Assembly (NCBI GenBank): GCA_035282865.1
Contig: DATEVB010000148.1
Span: 1-13,699, forward strand
Direction: 5' to 3'
Source: UBA4744 sp035282865
Lineage (GTDB): Bacteria > Actinomycetota > Acidimicrobiia > Spongiisociales > UBA4744
Length of the DNA: 13,699 bases
Shown here: positions 7,406-13,319 of the stretch, in pieces
How positions within the stretch are numbered: the stretch's first letter is position 1
How the letters are laid out: every line of letters starts with the position of its first letter
Position numbers and translations under genes: made by a program
The notes under the pieces: generated by a model
What the model was told of the DNA's origin: nothing
What the model saw: only the letters and a program-made list of their open reading frames with translations
Database searches by the model: none

Positions 7406-8341
7406 ATGAGCAAGGTCACGGTCGTAGGTGCGGGAAAGTATGGTTCCACGACTGCTCAGCGGTTGGCAGCTATGGACATCGTCGACGAGGTGGTGTTGAC
7501 CGATATTGTCGAAGGTCTCCCCCAGGGACTGGCTCTCGACATGAATCAGTCCCGTCCGGTAGAGAAATACCGGACGCTGGTGGTGGGAACCAACGACTAC
7601 GCCGACACAGCCGGAAGCGACGTGGTGGTCATCACCGCCGGATTGCCGAGAAAGCCGGGCATGAGCCGGATGGATCTACTCGAAGTGAACGCCAAGATCG
7701 TCAAGGACGTCACCGAACAGGTCATCAAGTATTCGCCGGAAGCGACGCTGGTGGTTGTGACCAATCCTCTCGATCACATGACCACACTGGCCGCCGAAGT
7801 CTCCGGGTTGCCACACCACAAGGTGCTGGGGCAGGCCGGCATCCTGGACAGCTCCCGGCTGGCCCATTTCCTGTCCGAGGCCACCGGAGTGGACATTTTC
7901 GAGATCGATGCCCTCACGCTGGGCAGTCACGGCCCGACCATGGTCCCGGTCCCGTCACAATGCACGGTGGCCGGCAAACCGCTGACCGACTACCTGAGTG
8001 ACGAAGAGATCGAGGGAATCCTGGATCGGACCCGGAAGGGGGGAGCGGAGATCGTGGCCTTGCTCAAAACGGGCAGCGCCTACTACGCCCCGTCTTCGGC
8101 TGCGGCCCGGATGGTGGCGGCGATCATCAACGACGAGAAGGCCACGATGCCGGTGTGCGCCTGGGTTTCGGGTGAGTACGGCATCAGCGACGTGTACCTC
8201 GGGGTACCGGCCAAGCTCGGCAAGAACGGTGTCGAGGAAGTCATCGAGCTGGACCTGACCGACAGTGAGCGGGCTTCTCTAGCCGAAGCCGCCGCCTCGG
8301 TCAAAGAGAGCGTCGACGAACTGCACCAGCTCGAGTTGTGA
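7406..8341 (+). CDS. mdh: Malate dehydrogenase (LDH-like type)
   Basis: This cytosolic TCA-cycle enzyme interconverts malate and oxaloacetate with NAD(H). The 311 residues start with the dinucleotide-binding loop VVGAGKYG (G8 to G13). D33 at the end of strand 2 favours NAD over NADP. Substrate arginines R82 and R88 (LPRKPGMSR) mark it as malate rather than lactate dehydrogenase, supported by TNPLD at 119-123. The catalytic pair is D148/R151 in ILDSSR with H175. The catalytic loop reads GSHGPTMVP, where most relatives have HGD. The start is ATG 7406, with AAGGAG at 7393-7398 seven bases before it; the in-frame GTG at 7400 is too close to that site. It lies upstream of the HU gene, which has its own promoter. 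Confidence 0.95.
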   Translation: MSKVTVVGAGKYGSTTAQRLAAMDIVDEVVLTDIVEGLPQGLALDMNQSRPVEKYRTLVVGTNDYADTAGSDVVVITAGLPRKPGMSRMDLLEVNAKIVKDVTEQVIKYSPEATLVVVTNPLDHMTTLAAEVSGLPHHKVLGQAGILDSSRLAHFLSEATGVDIFEIDALTLGSHGPTMVPVPSQCTVAGKPLTDYLSDEEIEGILDRTRKGGAEIVALLKTGSAYYAPSSAAARMVAAIINDEKATMPVCAWVSGEYGISDVYLGVPAKLGKNGVEEVIELDLTDSERASLAEAAASVKESVDELHQLEL

Positions 8342-8383
8342 GGACGTCCTGCGGCTCGCCCTCATCCGAGACGCAGGGCTTGA

Positions 8384-8412
8384 TTGTTACCGGCACGCCG
8401 GGAGCGTATAGT
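8384..8412 (+). promoter_or_regulatory. Sigma70-like promoter of the HU gene
   Basis: TTGTTA (8384-8389) and TATAGT (8407-8412) are separated by exactly 17 bp. They match the -35 consensus at 4 of 6 positions and the -10 consensus at 5 of 6. Transcription would start near 8419, giving a leader of about 34 nt that contains GAGGAGGA (8438-8445). Confidence 0.65.
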
Positions 8413-8428
8413 TACACGTGTGTAGTTA
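8409..8428. promoter_or_regulatory. Possible operator over the HU start site
   Basis: TAGTTA occurs at 8409-8414 and again at 8423-8428. Between and overlapping them is the perfect palindrome ACACGTGT (8414-8421). The arrangement overlaps the -10 box and the likely start of transcription, a good place for a repressor or autoregulator site. No known regulator is matched. Confidence 0.35.
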
Positions 8429-8452
8429 TCCCCGACTGAGGAGGACCCGGCT

Positions 8453-8737
8453 GTGAACAAGGGCGAATTGATCGATCAGGTGGCGGCGGAGGCCGGTATC
8501 ACCAAGGTGGCTGCGAAGGCTGCCGTCGACACCGTCTTCGATTCGATCACCAAAGCGATGAAGAAGGGCGACCGAGCTCAGATCATTGGTTTTGGTACGT
8601 TTGAGTCCAAGAAGCGGCAGGGACGCAAGGGCATCAACCCGGCAACGGGTGAGGCGATTCGCATCAAGACCCAGTTCGTGCCGAAGTTCTCGGCAGGCAA
8701 GGGGCTGAAGGACGAAGTCGCCAAGCGTAAGAAATGA
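8453..8737 (+). CDS. hup: HU-family histone-like DNA-binding protein
   Basis: This is a 94-residue HU/IHF-family nucleoid protein that binds and bends DNA as a dimer. The N-terminal helices begin NKGELIDQVAAEAGITK. The core turn GFGTFE is at 46-51. The DNA-clasping arm contains RKGINPATGE with the intercalating proline P63. The C-terminus has FSAGKGLKDEV and a basic end. It is the short bacterial form without the long Lys/Ala-rich tail of mycobacterial HupB. The start is GTG 8453, seven bases after GAGGAGGA (8438-8445). It has its own promoter (8384-8412) and terminator (8743-8791), so it is probably a single-gene transcript although mdh lies upstream on the same strand. Confidence 0.95.
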   Translation: MNKGELIDQVAAEAGITKVAAKAAVDTVFDSITKAMKKGDRAQIIGFGTFESKKRQGRKGINPATGEAIRIKTQFVPKFSAGKGLKDEVAKRKK

Positions 8738-8742
8738 CGGGA

Positions 8743-8791
8743 ATCACAACAGAGGGGCCGCCCCGGGTGGGGTCGCCCCTTCTGTCGTGAT
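8743..8791 (+). terminator. Rho-independent terminator after the HU gene
   Basis: A long hairpin starts 6 bp after the HU stop. ATCACAACAGA pairs with TCTGTCGTGAT with one mismatch, GGGGC pairs with GCCCC across a single bulged T, and an inner CCCC-GGGT-GGGG hairpin closes the top. A T-rich run (TAGTTCTTCTT) follows. Confidence 0.8.
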
Positions 8792-8813
8792 CGTCTAGTT
8801 CTTCTTGGGGGTT

Positions 8814-8840
8814 GGAACTCGTGAGATGTGACGAGTTTCC
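8814..8840. other. Hairpin in the HU/SCP2 convergent gap
   Basis: GGAACTCGT (8814-8822) pairs with ACGAGTTTCC (8831-8840) with one bulged base, around an 8-nt loop GAGATGTG. It sits between the convergent HU and SCP2 genes and has no clean T-tract on either side. It may protect the 3' end of the minus-strand SCP2 transcript. Confidence 0.45.
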
Positions 8841-8842
8841 GC

Positions 8843-8872
8843 GCAGGCTCCGAGGCGTCCGTTCGGGCCTGC
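8843..8872 (-). terminator. Candidate terminator hairpin after the SCP2 gene
   Basis: GCAGGC (8843-8848) pairs with GCCTGC (8867-8872), and CCGA (8850-8853) pairs with TCGG (8863-8866). There is one bulged T and a 9-nt loop. On the minus strand it begins 9 nt after the SCP2 stop. It lacks a U-tract, so termination efficiency is uncertain. Confidence 0.5.
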
Positions 8873-8881
8873 CCCCTCCCG

Positions 8882-9259
8882 CTAGTACTCGACGTCGATA
8901 CCGGCGACAGCCGTTGCCCAGTGGCCGAGCGCCGACTGCTGGGTCATCAACTTGGCGAGGTTGCCGTTGACCTTGATCTTGCCGGTCATGAAGGCCATCT
9001 GAGTGTTCAGGTCGCCGCTGAAGATCGCGCTGGCGGTCTCGTAGTTGCTGGAGATGGTGACGTCGGCGTTCTCCAGTTCACCCATCGCCTGGATCGGATC
9101 ACCACCAGATGCATCCATGTAGAACTTGACTTCCCCTTCGGGAGCATCGCCGACCACGAACTGCAGGCTCATGTCGGCAGACGCCTTGAATTGCTCGTGG
9201 GCCTGCAGTGCTTCCGTTACCTCTGCGGCCCAATCCTCGGAGAGGAACTTGACTGCCAT
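8882..9259 (-). CDS. SCP2 sterol-carrier-like domain protein
   Basis: The 125-residue protein is a stand-alone SCP2 domain, a fold that binds lipids or fatty acyl chains in a hydrophobic tunnel. Signatures are the strand ADVTIS at 65-70 and the segment GDLNTQMAFMTGKIKVNG (82-99), which matches the SCP2 pattern of a polar turn, AFM, GK and a KVxG strand. There is no signal peptide or membrane segment, so it is probably cytosolic. Its ligand is unknown. Actinobacteria often carry several such proteins near lipid-metabolism genes, but no such neighbours are visible here. The start is ATG 9259, with AAGGAG (complement of 9267-9272) seven bases upstream. The upstream 223 bp contain 7-bp repeat tracts. 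Confidence 0.88.
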   Translation of the reverse strand: MAVKFLSEDWAAEVTEALQAHEQFKASADMSLQFVVGDAPEGEVKFYMDASGGDPIQAMGELENADVTISSNYETASAIFSGDLNTQMAFMTGKIKVNGNLAKLMTQQSALGHWATAVAGIDVEY

Positions 9260-9345
9260 CGAATGGCTCCTTCTTTCGACACCGCGTCGTATTGACGCAG
9301 CCAGGGTAGCAGTGGTTGGTTTGGCCCCGGTGGGCCGAACCCAGC

Positions 9346-9366
9346 TTGAAGTTTGAAGTATGAAGT
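9346..9366. repeat. Heptanucleotide tract B (3 x 7 bp)
   Basis: TTGAAGT (9346-9352), TTGAAGT (9353-9359) and ATGAAGT (9360-9366) are three adjacent 7-bp units, followed by TTCGGGC. The tract lies in the 223-bp gap between the aldolase and SCP2 genes. The sequence between it and tract C includes GCCAACCAACC but no gene. Confidence 0.65.
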
Positions 9367-9445
9367 TTCGGGCCCTGCACCTCTCGGGGGAGCCACGGCC
9401 ACGGTCTTGAGTGGCGGGTCACGCCAACCAACCTCAACTGCGGCC

Positions 9446-9473
9446 TACGAACCACCAACCACCAACTACGAAA
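9446..9473. repeat. Heptanucleotide tract C (4 x 7 bp)
   Basis: TACGAAC (9446-9452), CACCAAC (9453-9459), CACCAAC (9460-9466) and TACGAAA (9467-9473) form four adjacent 7-bp units with consensus YACSAAM. The tract ends 9 bp before the stop codon of the aldolase gene, so it lies in that gene's 3' flank. Confidence 0.7.
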
Positions 9474-9482
9474 CTGTGACCA

Positions 9483-10361
9483 TCAAAGTACCCCTGCCTC
9501 CCTCAACACCGTCTCGATGTTCTTCCGCTCTTTCGCAGGTAATGGTTGGAGCGGTTGTCGCGGGTATCCGGGTCGGAGTCCGGTCAGCTCGGCCGCCGCT
9601 TTGACCCCCGGGACGCGGTGAGCTTCAACGGCGGTTGAAAGGCGGGACAGTTGGGACTGGAGTCGGGCGGCCGACCGTGGGGACCGCCGGGCGGCGGCTA
9701 CCACCGCGCCGGCCAGCTCCGGCAGGTAGTTCGAGCTGGCCGTAATGGCGCCGTGTGCGCCGACCGTGATGCACAGGGTCATCGCTCTGGATGAGCCGGT
9801 CATCAGTAGCAAATCGCCGGCAGTGTCTTCGACGAGACGGGCCATGGCCAGCGGATCGCCGCCCGAGTCTTTCATGCCGGCAATGTTGGCGTGCCGGGAA
9901 AGCTCGACGGCCGACTCGATCGGGAGCGTATAGCCGGTCACCGCAGGCACGGAATAAACAAACACGGGAACCGGCGATGCATCAGCCACGTCTTTGAAGA
10001 ATCCGACAACGGCCGGGTGGTTTCCCCGAACCAGGGTGGTCGGCGTCAACACCAGGACGGCGTCGGCTCCGGCGACCGCCGCTTCCTCGGCCTGGGCCAG
10101 GGCCGCCCTCAGCGACTCGGCGGCTATTCCGGCCAGCAGGAAGGGGTGGCTGCCCAGTTCCTGCCGTGCGGCGGCTACCAGCGCTCCACGCTCGCCGTGA
10201 TCGAGATAGGGTCCCTCTCCGGTCGACCCGCCAATGAGGAATCCACTGATGCCTCGCGCCGTGAGTTCCCGGAGGTTGTACCGGTGGGCGTCGAGATCGA
10301 GCGCCCCGGATCTGGTGAAGGGCGTGACAAGGGCGGGCAGCAGATGAGGTGGGGGTCGCAT
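9483..10361 (-). CDS. DapA-superfamily aldolase, 4-hydroxy-2-oxoglutarate aldolase-like
   Basis: This is a Schiff-base TIM-barrel lyase of 292 residues, the normal length for the superfamily. The opening LPALVTPF, pyruvate-binding GGSTGEG (44-50), catalytic Y136 in VYSVPA and Schiff-base K164 in GMKDSGGD are present. DHDPS (DapA) proper has an Arg three residues after the YNxP tyrosine region (E. coli R138, in PGRTG) and usually TPYY; here these read PAVTG and TPTT. The run YSVPAxTG, LPI, and GMKDSGGD, and the tail VPGxK ... PRQPLQPL, resemble human HOGA1 as I remember it. I therefore infer cleavage of 4-hydroxy-2-oxoglutarate or a similar 2-keto acid into pyruvate plus an aldehyde, not lysine synthesis. 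The start is ATG 10361, at the conserved N-terminus but without a clear Shine-Dalgarno. Confidence 0.85.
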   Translation of the reverse strand: MRPPPHLLPALVTPFTRSGALDLDAHRYNLRELTARGISGFLIGGSTGEGPYLDHGERGALVAAARQELGSHPFLLAGIAAESLRAALAQAEEAAVAGADAVLVLTPTTLVRGNHPAVVGFFKDVADASPVPVFVYSVPAVTGYTLPIESAVELSRHANIAGMKDSGGDPLAMARLVEDTAGDLLLMTGSSRAMTLCITVGAHGAITASSNYLPELAGAVVAAARRSPRSAARLQSQLSRLSTAVEAHRVPGVKAAAELTGLRPGYPRQPLQPLPAKERKNIETVLREAGVL

Positions 10362-10395
10362 ATCGACGAATCTAACCGGATATCCCCACGGCGCG

Positions 10396-10410
10396 GCATC
10401 CTCGGGATGC
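10396..10410. other. Small perfect hairpin upstream of the aldolase gene
   Basis: GCATCC (10396-10401), loop TCG, GGATGC (10405-10410) is a perfect 6-bp stem located 34 bp 5' of the aldolase start on the minus strand. It may be part of its leader. No T-tract is seen. Confidence 0.3.
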
Positions 10411-10434
10411 ATCGACCGCCGGCATCATCAGATC

Positions 10435-10452
10435 CGTCCGAAACACCGGACG
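10435..10452 (-). terminator. Candidate terminator hairpin after tadG-like gene
   Basis: CGTCCG (10435-10440) pairs with CGGACG (10447-10452) around AAACAC. On the minus strand it begins 12 nt after the TAG stop of the TadG-like gene. It lacks a U-tract, so it may be a weak terminator separating the pilus genes from the aldolase. Confidence 0.4.
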
Positions 10453-10464
10453 CGGCCCGGTTAC

Positions 10465-12003
10465 CTACTTGAGGAGGTGCACCGGGTTGCCGATGATGTA
10501 CGCCTTCCAGGTTGTGGTGTCGTTGACGTTGTTGGAGTAGTCGTAATTGAGTTTCCACCAACAGTCGGCGCCACAGGCATAGCTACTGAGGGTCATCTCC
10601 AACTTGATCCAGTCGCCGTTGTAGTCGTTCACTCCGCCGTTGTTGTTGGCGAAGAAACGGCAGGGGGTGAGGGTGGTTGGGCTCGACCACGAGGCGGCTT
10701 CGCTGGTTCGGACGCTCATCCGGCAGCTTGCGTAGTCCGTCCAGCTGCCGGGCCCGGTGGGGCTCTTGATCTCGACCCAGCCACCCGGGTTCGCCTCCCC
10801 CGGGTCGTACAATTCCACTACGAAGTTCTTCCCGGAGTAGATATCGCTCACCTCAGCGAGGTAGAAGTCGCTGGTCGTGCCGGTGGCGTTGTTGTAGAGC
10901 GACATGTCGCCGAGCCCGTACAGGCGGGCGCCGCCGGTAGCCCGGACCGAGTATCGGTTGAGGCCCGACCAACCGGCGGTGGCGAGCGGGTTCGGCGAAT
11001 CGAGCGGATCGAGCGCCTCGATCTGCAGCACGTACAGGCCATCGGCAGGCGGGGTGATGGGACACCACGAATCCCACACGTAGGGAATATTCTCCGCCAC
11101 CTGGGGTTCCGGGTCCCAGTCCTTGACACACAACATCACATTGCCGTTGAGATTCAGCGGCGAGGGATCGGGTCCGTACAACGTGGTGCGCACGGTCTGG
11201 CCGCAGAGGGCGTTGTTGTCGCCCCAGTCTTCGCAACCGCGATCACCGGTCCGCCAGCTGTCGTTAGTGGTGACCCCGGCAGAGATATTGTGGTGAACGA
11301 TGTCGAGGAACTGGATCGAAAACGGGTTGCCGGCGGTTCCTTCGATCCCGTAGAGATACCCTGCCCCCCTCGTGCTGGAAGCCGGATCTCGCCACGAGAT
11401 GTTCTCGCCGCACCCCTCGTTCCCGCTTCCCTGGCCGTCCTCGCAGTAGGACGAGTAGGCGTCACCCATTCGTGTGTCGGTGTACTTGCCGTGCATGTTG
11501 GCCCAGAAGTTCGGCTGGCCCGTGCAACCGGGCTCGTTGGGATCGCAGCTGTTGCCGAACTGCGATTCGGGGCTCCCAAGTGGGAGGGGAGGGACGTATT
11601 CGGCTATGGCGCCTCGGGTGATGGTTTGGTTTTGCCGCCCGAGCACCCGGAGCAGGAACGTGTCGACGGTGTCGCTGATCTCGACTTCGAGCTGATTGGG
11701 CTCACTCCAGGAGAGCCCATCGGTGACGGTGATCGAGGCGCCATCGACGCCATCGATGTAGCCGTTGGTGGCGGCCACCTGGAGGGCGGTCGGCTCGGCT
11801 TTGGTGGCATAGGCCTGCGGCATGTGGATAACGCCCGCCAGCGCGGCCGACTCTGCCGCTCGTTGAATCCGCGTTGAATTCAGGTAGAACCACCCGAGGT
11901 CGACGGCGAAGGAAGCCAGCCCGAGGAGCAGAATCAGCACGAGGGCCACGAACGGCAGGATGGCGCCCTGCTCGTCGGTCGGCTCGATGTGTCGTTTCGC
12001 CAT
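10465..12003 (-). CDS. TadG-like Flp pilus protein with Cys-rich extracellular domain
   Basis: The 512-residue protein begins with the Tad/TadG-type N-terminus: EQGAILPFVALVLILLLGL (11-29), then SFAVDLGWFYLNSTRIQRAAESAALAG, one membrane helix and the typical AAESAALAG tail. Unlike pilins it has no Glu at +5 after the Gly, so it is probably a membrane-anchored assembly protein rather than a cleaved pseudopilin. The region from about 140 to 512 is outside the membrane and has 12 cysteines (153, 160, 187, 198, 257, 267, 292, 314, 427, 448, 477, 481). It includes RYSVRATGG, GDMSLYNN, FYLAEV and VVELYDPG (350-402), which I read as a beta-rich domain. The start is ATG 12003, six bases after AAAGGGG; this ribosome-binding site overlaps the upstream TGA. 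A GTG at 12006 is a close alternative. It is last in the pilus operon. Confidence 0.8.
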   Translation of the reverse strand: MAKRHIEPTDEQGAILPFVALVLILLLGLASFAVDLGWFYLNSTRIQRAAESAALAGVIHMPQAYATKAEPTALQVAATNGYIDGVDGASITVTDGLSWSEPNQLEVEISDTVDTFLLRVLGRQNQTITRGAIAEYVPPLPLGSPESQFGNSCDPNEPGCTGQPNFWANMHGKYTDTRMGDAYSSYCEDGQGSGNEGCGENISWRDPASSTRGAGYLYGIEGTAGNPFSIQFLDIVHHNISAGVTTNDSWRTGDRGCEDWGDNNALCGQTVRTTLYGPDPSPLNLNGNVMLCVKDWDPEPQVAENIPYVWDSWCPITPPADGLYVLQIEALDPLDSPNPLATAGWSGLNRYSVRATGGARLYGLGDMSLYNNATGTTSDFYLAEVSDIYSGKNFVVELYDPGEANPGGWVEIKSPTGPGSWTDYASCRMSVRTSEAASWSSPTTLTPCRFFANNNGGVNDYNGDWIKLEMTLSSYACGADCWWKLNYDYSNNVNDTTTWKAYIIGNPVHLLK

Positions 12004-12015
12004 CACGCGCCCCTT

Positions 12016-12618
12016 TCAACCCACATCCGGCTCTAGTTGAAACACCGCGTCCTCCGAGAATGGTCCGGTGGGAAACGAGAGGAAGCCGGTGATGTACTGG
12101 TGGGTGAATACCACCCGCACTCCGAGGCGGTCCGGGCAATCGGCGGGCGTGGCCGGACAGTTGAGACCAACCGTCATCTTGCGCCCGGTCGCGTTCCAGG
12201 ACCCGATGAGCAGGTTGCCGGCGGAGTCGTAGATGTTGGTGCGGTTGGTCGGTCCGGCGCACGAGAAGTAGTTGGCGGAGTTGTCAACCACACAATTGTC
12301 GACCGGATCGCCGTTGGCTTTGGCCTCGAAGATCCAGATCGCCTCGATGATCGAGTTGTCGAGGTCGGCCGTCGCCTCGGCGATGGCGCCGAGCATGAGC
12401 GTATCGGCGTTTGATGCACTGCCAACTGCGCTACCTACCCGGGCGCCTTCCCGAGCGGCGCTCGATACGTTGAGGAAGTCCAGGAACACGAAACCGAACT
12501 CGGCCGCCCCGAAGGCCAGCAGAACGAGCAAGGGGACGACCAGCGCTGCTTCGACGAGGCTGGCCCCTCGTTCAGAATCCGCCCGCCGTCGCAAGGAGAA
12601 CCAGCGTCGCTTCCTCAC
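12016..12618 (-). CDS. TadE-like minor pilin (pseudopilin)
   Basis: The 200-residue protein has a basic N-terminus (MRKRRWFSLRRR) and the pseudopilin motif ERG-ASLVEAALVVP, with a predicted prepilin-peptidase cut after G18 and Glu at +5 (E23). One hydrophobic helix spans about 21-46, followed by AAREGARVG (54-62), typical of TadE. The rest should be extracytoplasmic, with four cysteines (109, 120, 154, 161). Near the C-terminus, LGVRVVFTHQYITGF and the closing QLEP form a signature shared with both neighbouring TadE-like proteins. TadE-like proteins are minor components needed for assembly of the Tad/Flp pilus. The GTG start at 12618 overlaps the TGA of the upstream TadE-like gene (GTGA). The longer frame further 5' merely overlaps that gene. 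Only 12 bp separate it from the TadG-like gene. Confidence 0.85.
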   Translation of the reverse strand: MRKRRWFSLRRRADSERGASLVEAALVVPLLVLLAFGAAEFGFVFLDFLNVSSAAREGARVGSAVGSASNADTLMLGAIAEATADLDNSIIEAIWIFEAKANGDPVDNCVVDNSANYFSCAGPTNRTNIYDSAGNLLIGSWNATGRKMTVGLNCPATPADCPDRLGVRVVFTHQYITGFLSFPTGPFSEDAVFQLEPDVG

Positions 12619-13169
12619 GAGAACACCCTCGGCTCGAGACGCATGATCGTGTCGGCCGTCCAGGTGGACGTGCTGGCGAAGAGGCCCGTGAACCACTGGT
12701 GCGTCAGCGTGATCGAGACCTTGATCCGGCCCGGTATGGGCGCGGTCACGTCGCGTCCTTCAGGTAGGTAGTTGGGTGCTTGATACGGAGGGGCGTAGAG
12801 CGGGGGAGCCCCGGCGTACGGATCGGGGCACGGCGTCCAGGCGCAGGTCGGATCCCCGGTATAGGTGTAGTTGGTTCCGTCCACGCCATCGGGGTCTGAG
12901 ACGCGGACGTTGACGATCGATTGCAGGTCGCTGCCGGTGAGCGCCTGCTCGATGGCCTCAAGGACCTGGATGTCGGCGGCGATGTCATGGGCGGCGGTGG
13001 CGCCTGCGCGGGCGCCTTCGCGGCTGGCGTGACTGATGGTCAACCAGTCCTTGAAGGCCAGGCTGAACTCGGCGATACCCATCACCAGCATGATGATGAG
13101 CGGAAAGATGACGGCAAACTCGACGAGGGTCGCCCCCCGTTCGTTGCCTTGTCTCGACCGTCCTCGCAT
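12615..13169 (-). CDS. TadE-like minor pilin (pseudopilin)
   Basis: The 184-residue protein has the cleavage motif ERG-ATLVEFAVIFP (G12, Glu +5 = E17), one membrane helix at about 14-38, and ASREGARAG (48-56). It ends in a C-terminal part with LTHQWFTGLF (155-164) and DTIMRLEP (173-180). Two cysteines (109, 114) lie in a Pro/Tyr-rich insert (about 105-136) absent from the next gene's product. It belongs to the TadE family and is probably processed by a TadV-type peptidase not encoded in this window. The start is ATG 13169, five bases after AAAAGG. A 150-bp gap with hairpins separates it from the preceding pilus gene. Downstream it overlaps the second TadE-like gene by 4 bp, so these two and the TadG-like gene are probably translated together. 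Confidence 0.85.
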   Translation of the reverse strand: MRGRSRQGNERGATLVEFAVIFPLIIMLVMGIAEFSLAFKDWLTISHASREGARAGATAAHDIAADIQVLEAIEQALTGSDLQSIVNVRVSDPDGVDGTNYTYTGDPTCAWTPCPDPYAGAPPLYAPPYQAPNYLPEGRDVTAPIPGRIKVSITLTHQWFTGLFASTSTWTADTIMRLEPRVFS

Positions 13170-13319
13170 GCTGACCTTTTCCCTACGCGACGCGCATCAC
13201 CGGACCTGAGGGGAGTATCGGCAAAACGAGAGATTCCATGAGTGGAAATCGGGCGAACGGCCGAGCAGAAAGCGGCTCGCGAGGGGGCTGAGCGGGCCGA
13301 GGAAGGGCCCGGGGGGTAG
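13170..13319 (-). other. Structured 150-bp gap between two TadE-like genes
   Basis: No gene is visible. Three stems can be drawn. CGGGCC/GGCCCG (13293-13298 with 13306-13311, 7-nt loop) lies 8 nt after the stop of the TadE-like gene at 13320 and could terminate or attenuate it. CGAGC/GCTCG pairs 13262-13266 with 13275-13279. GATTCCA/TGGAAATC pairs 13232-13238 with 13243-13250 with one bulge. None is followed by a U-tract. The region may act as a leader controlling the three downstream pilus genes. Confidence 0.4.

Noticed and set aside
9346..9473. CRISPR array
   Set aside because: Units are 7 bp and contiguous, with no spacers and no cas genes nearby.
9483..10361. Annotation as dihydrodipicolinate synthase (dapA)
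   Set aside because: The substrate-binding Arg is replaced by Val, and the TPYY and GIKE-type motifs differ; HOGA-like motifs fit better.
10477..11877. A long open frame (466 codons) on the + strand opposite the TadG-like gene
   Set aside because: It is the complementary shadow of a gene with convincing TadG features; its translation is Val/Gly/Arg-rich, has no recognisable domain and no ribosome-binding site.
13215..13298. A GGCAAAAC ... GGGCGAACGGCC arrangement on the + strand that recalls a c-di-GMP-I (GEMM) riboswitch
   Set aside because: It lacks the GACGCAAAGCC core and a GNRA-type loop on the first stem, and it faces away from the pilus genes, with no + strand gene after it.
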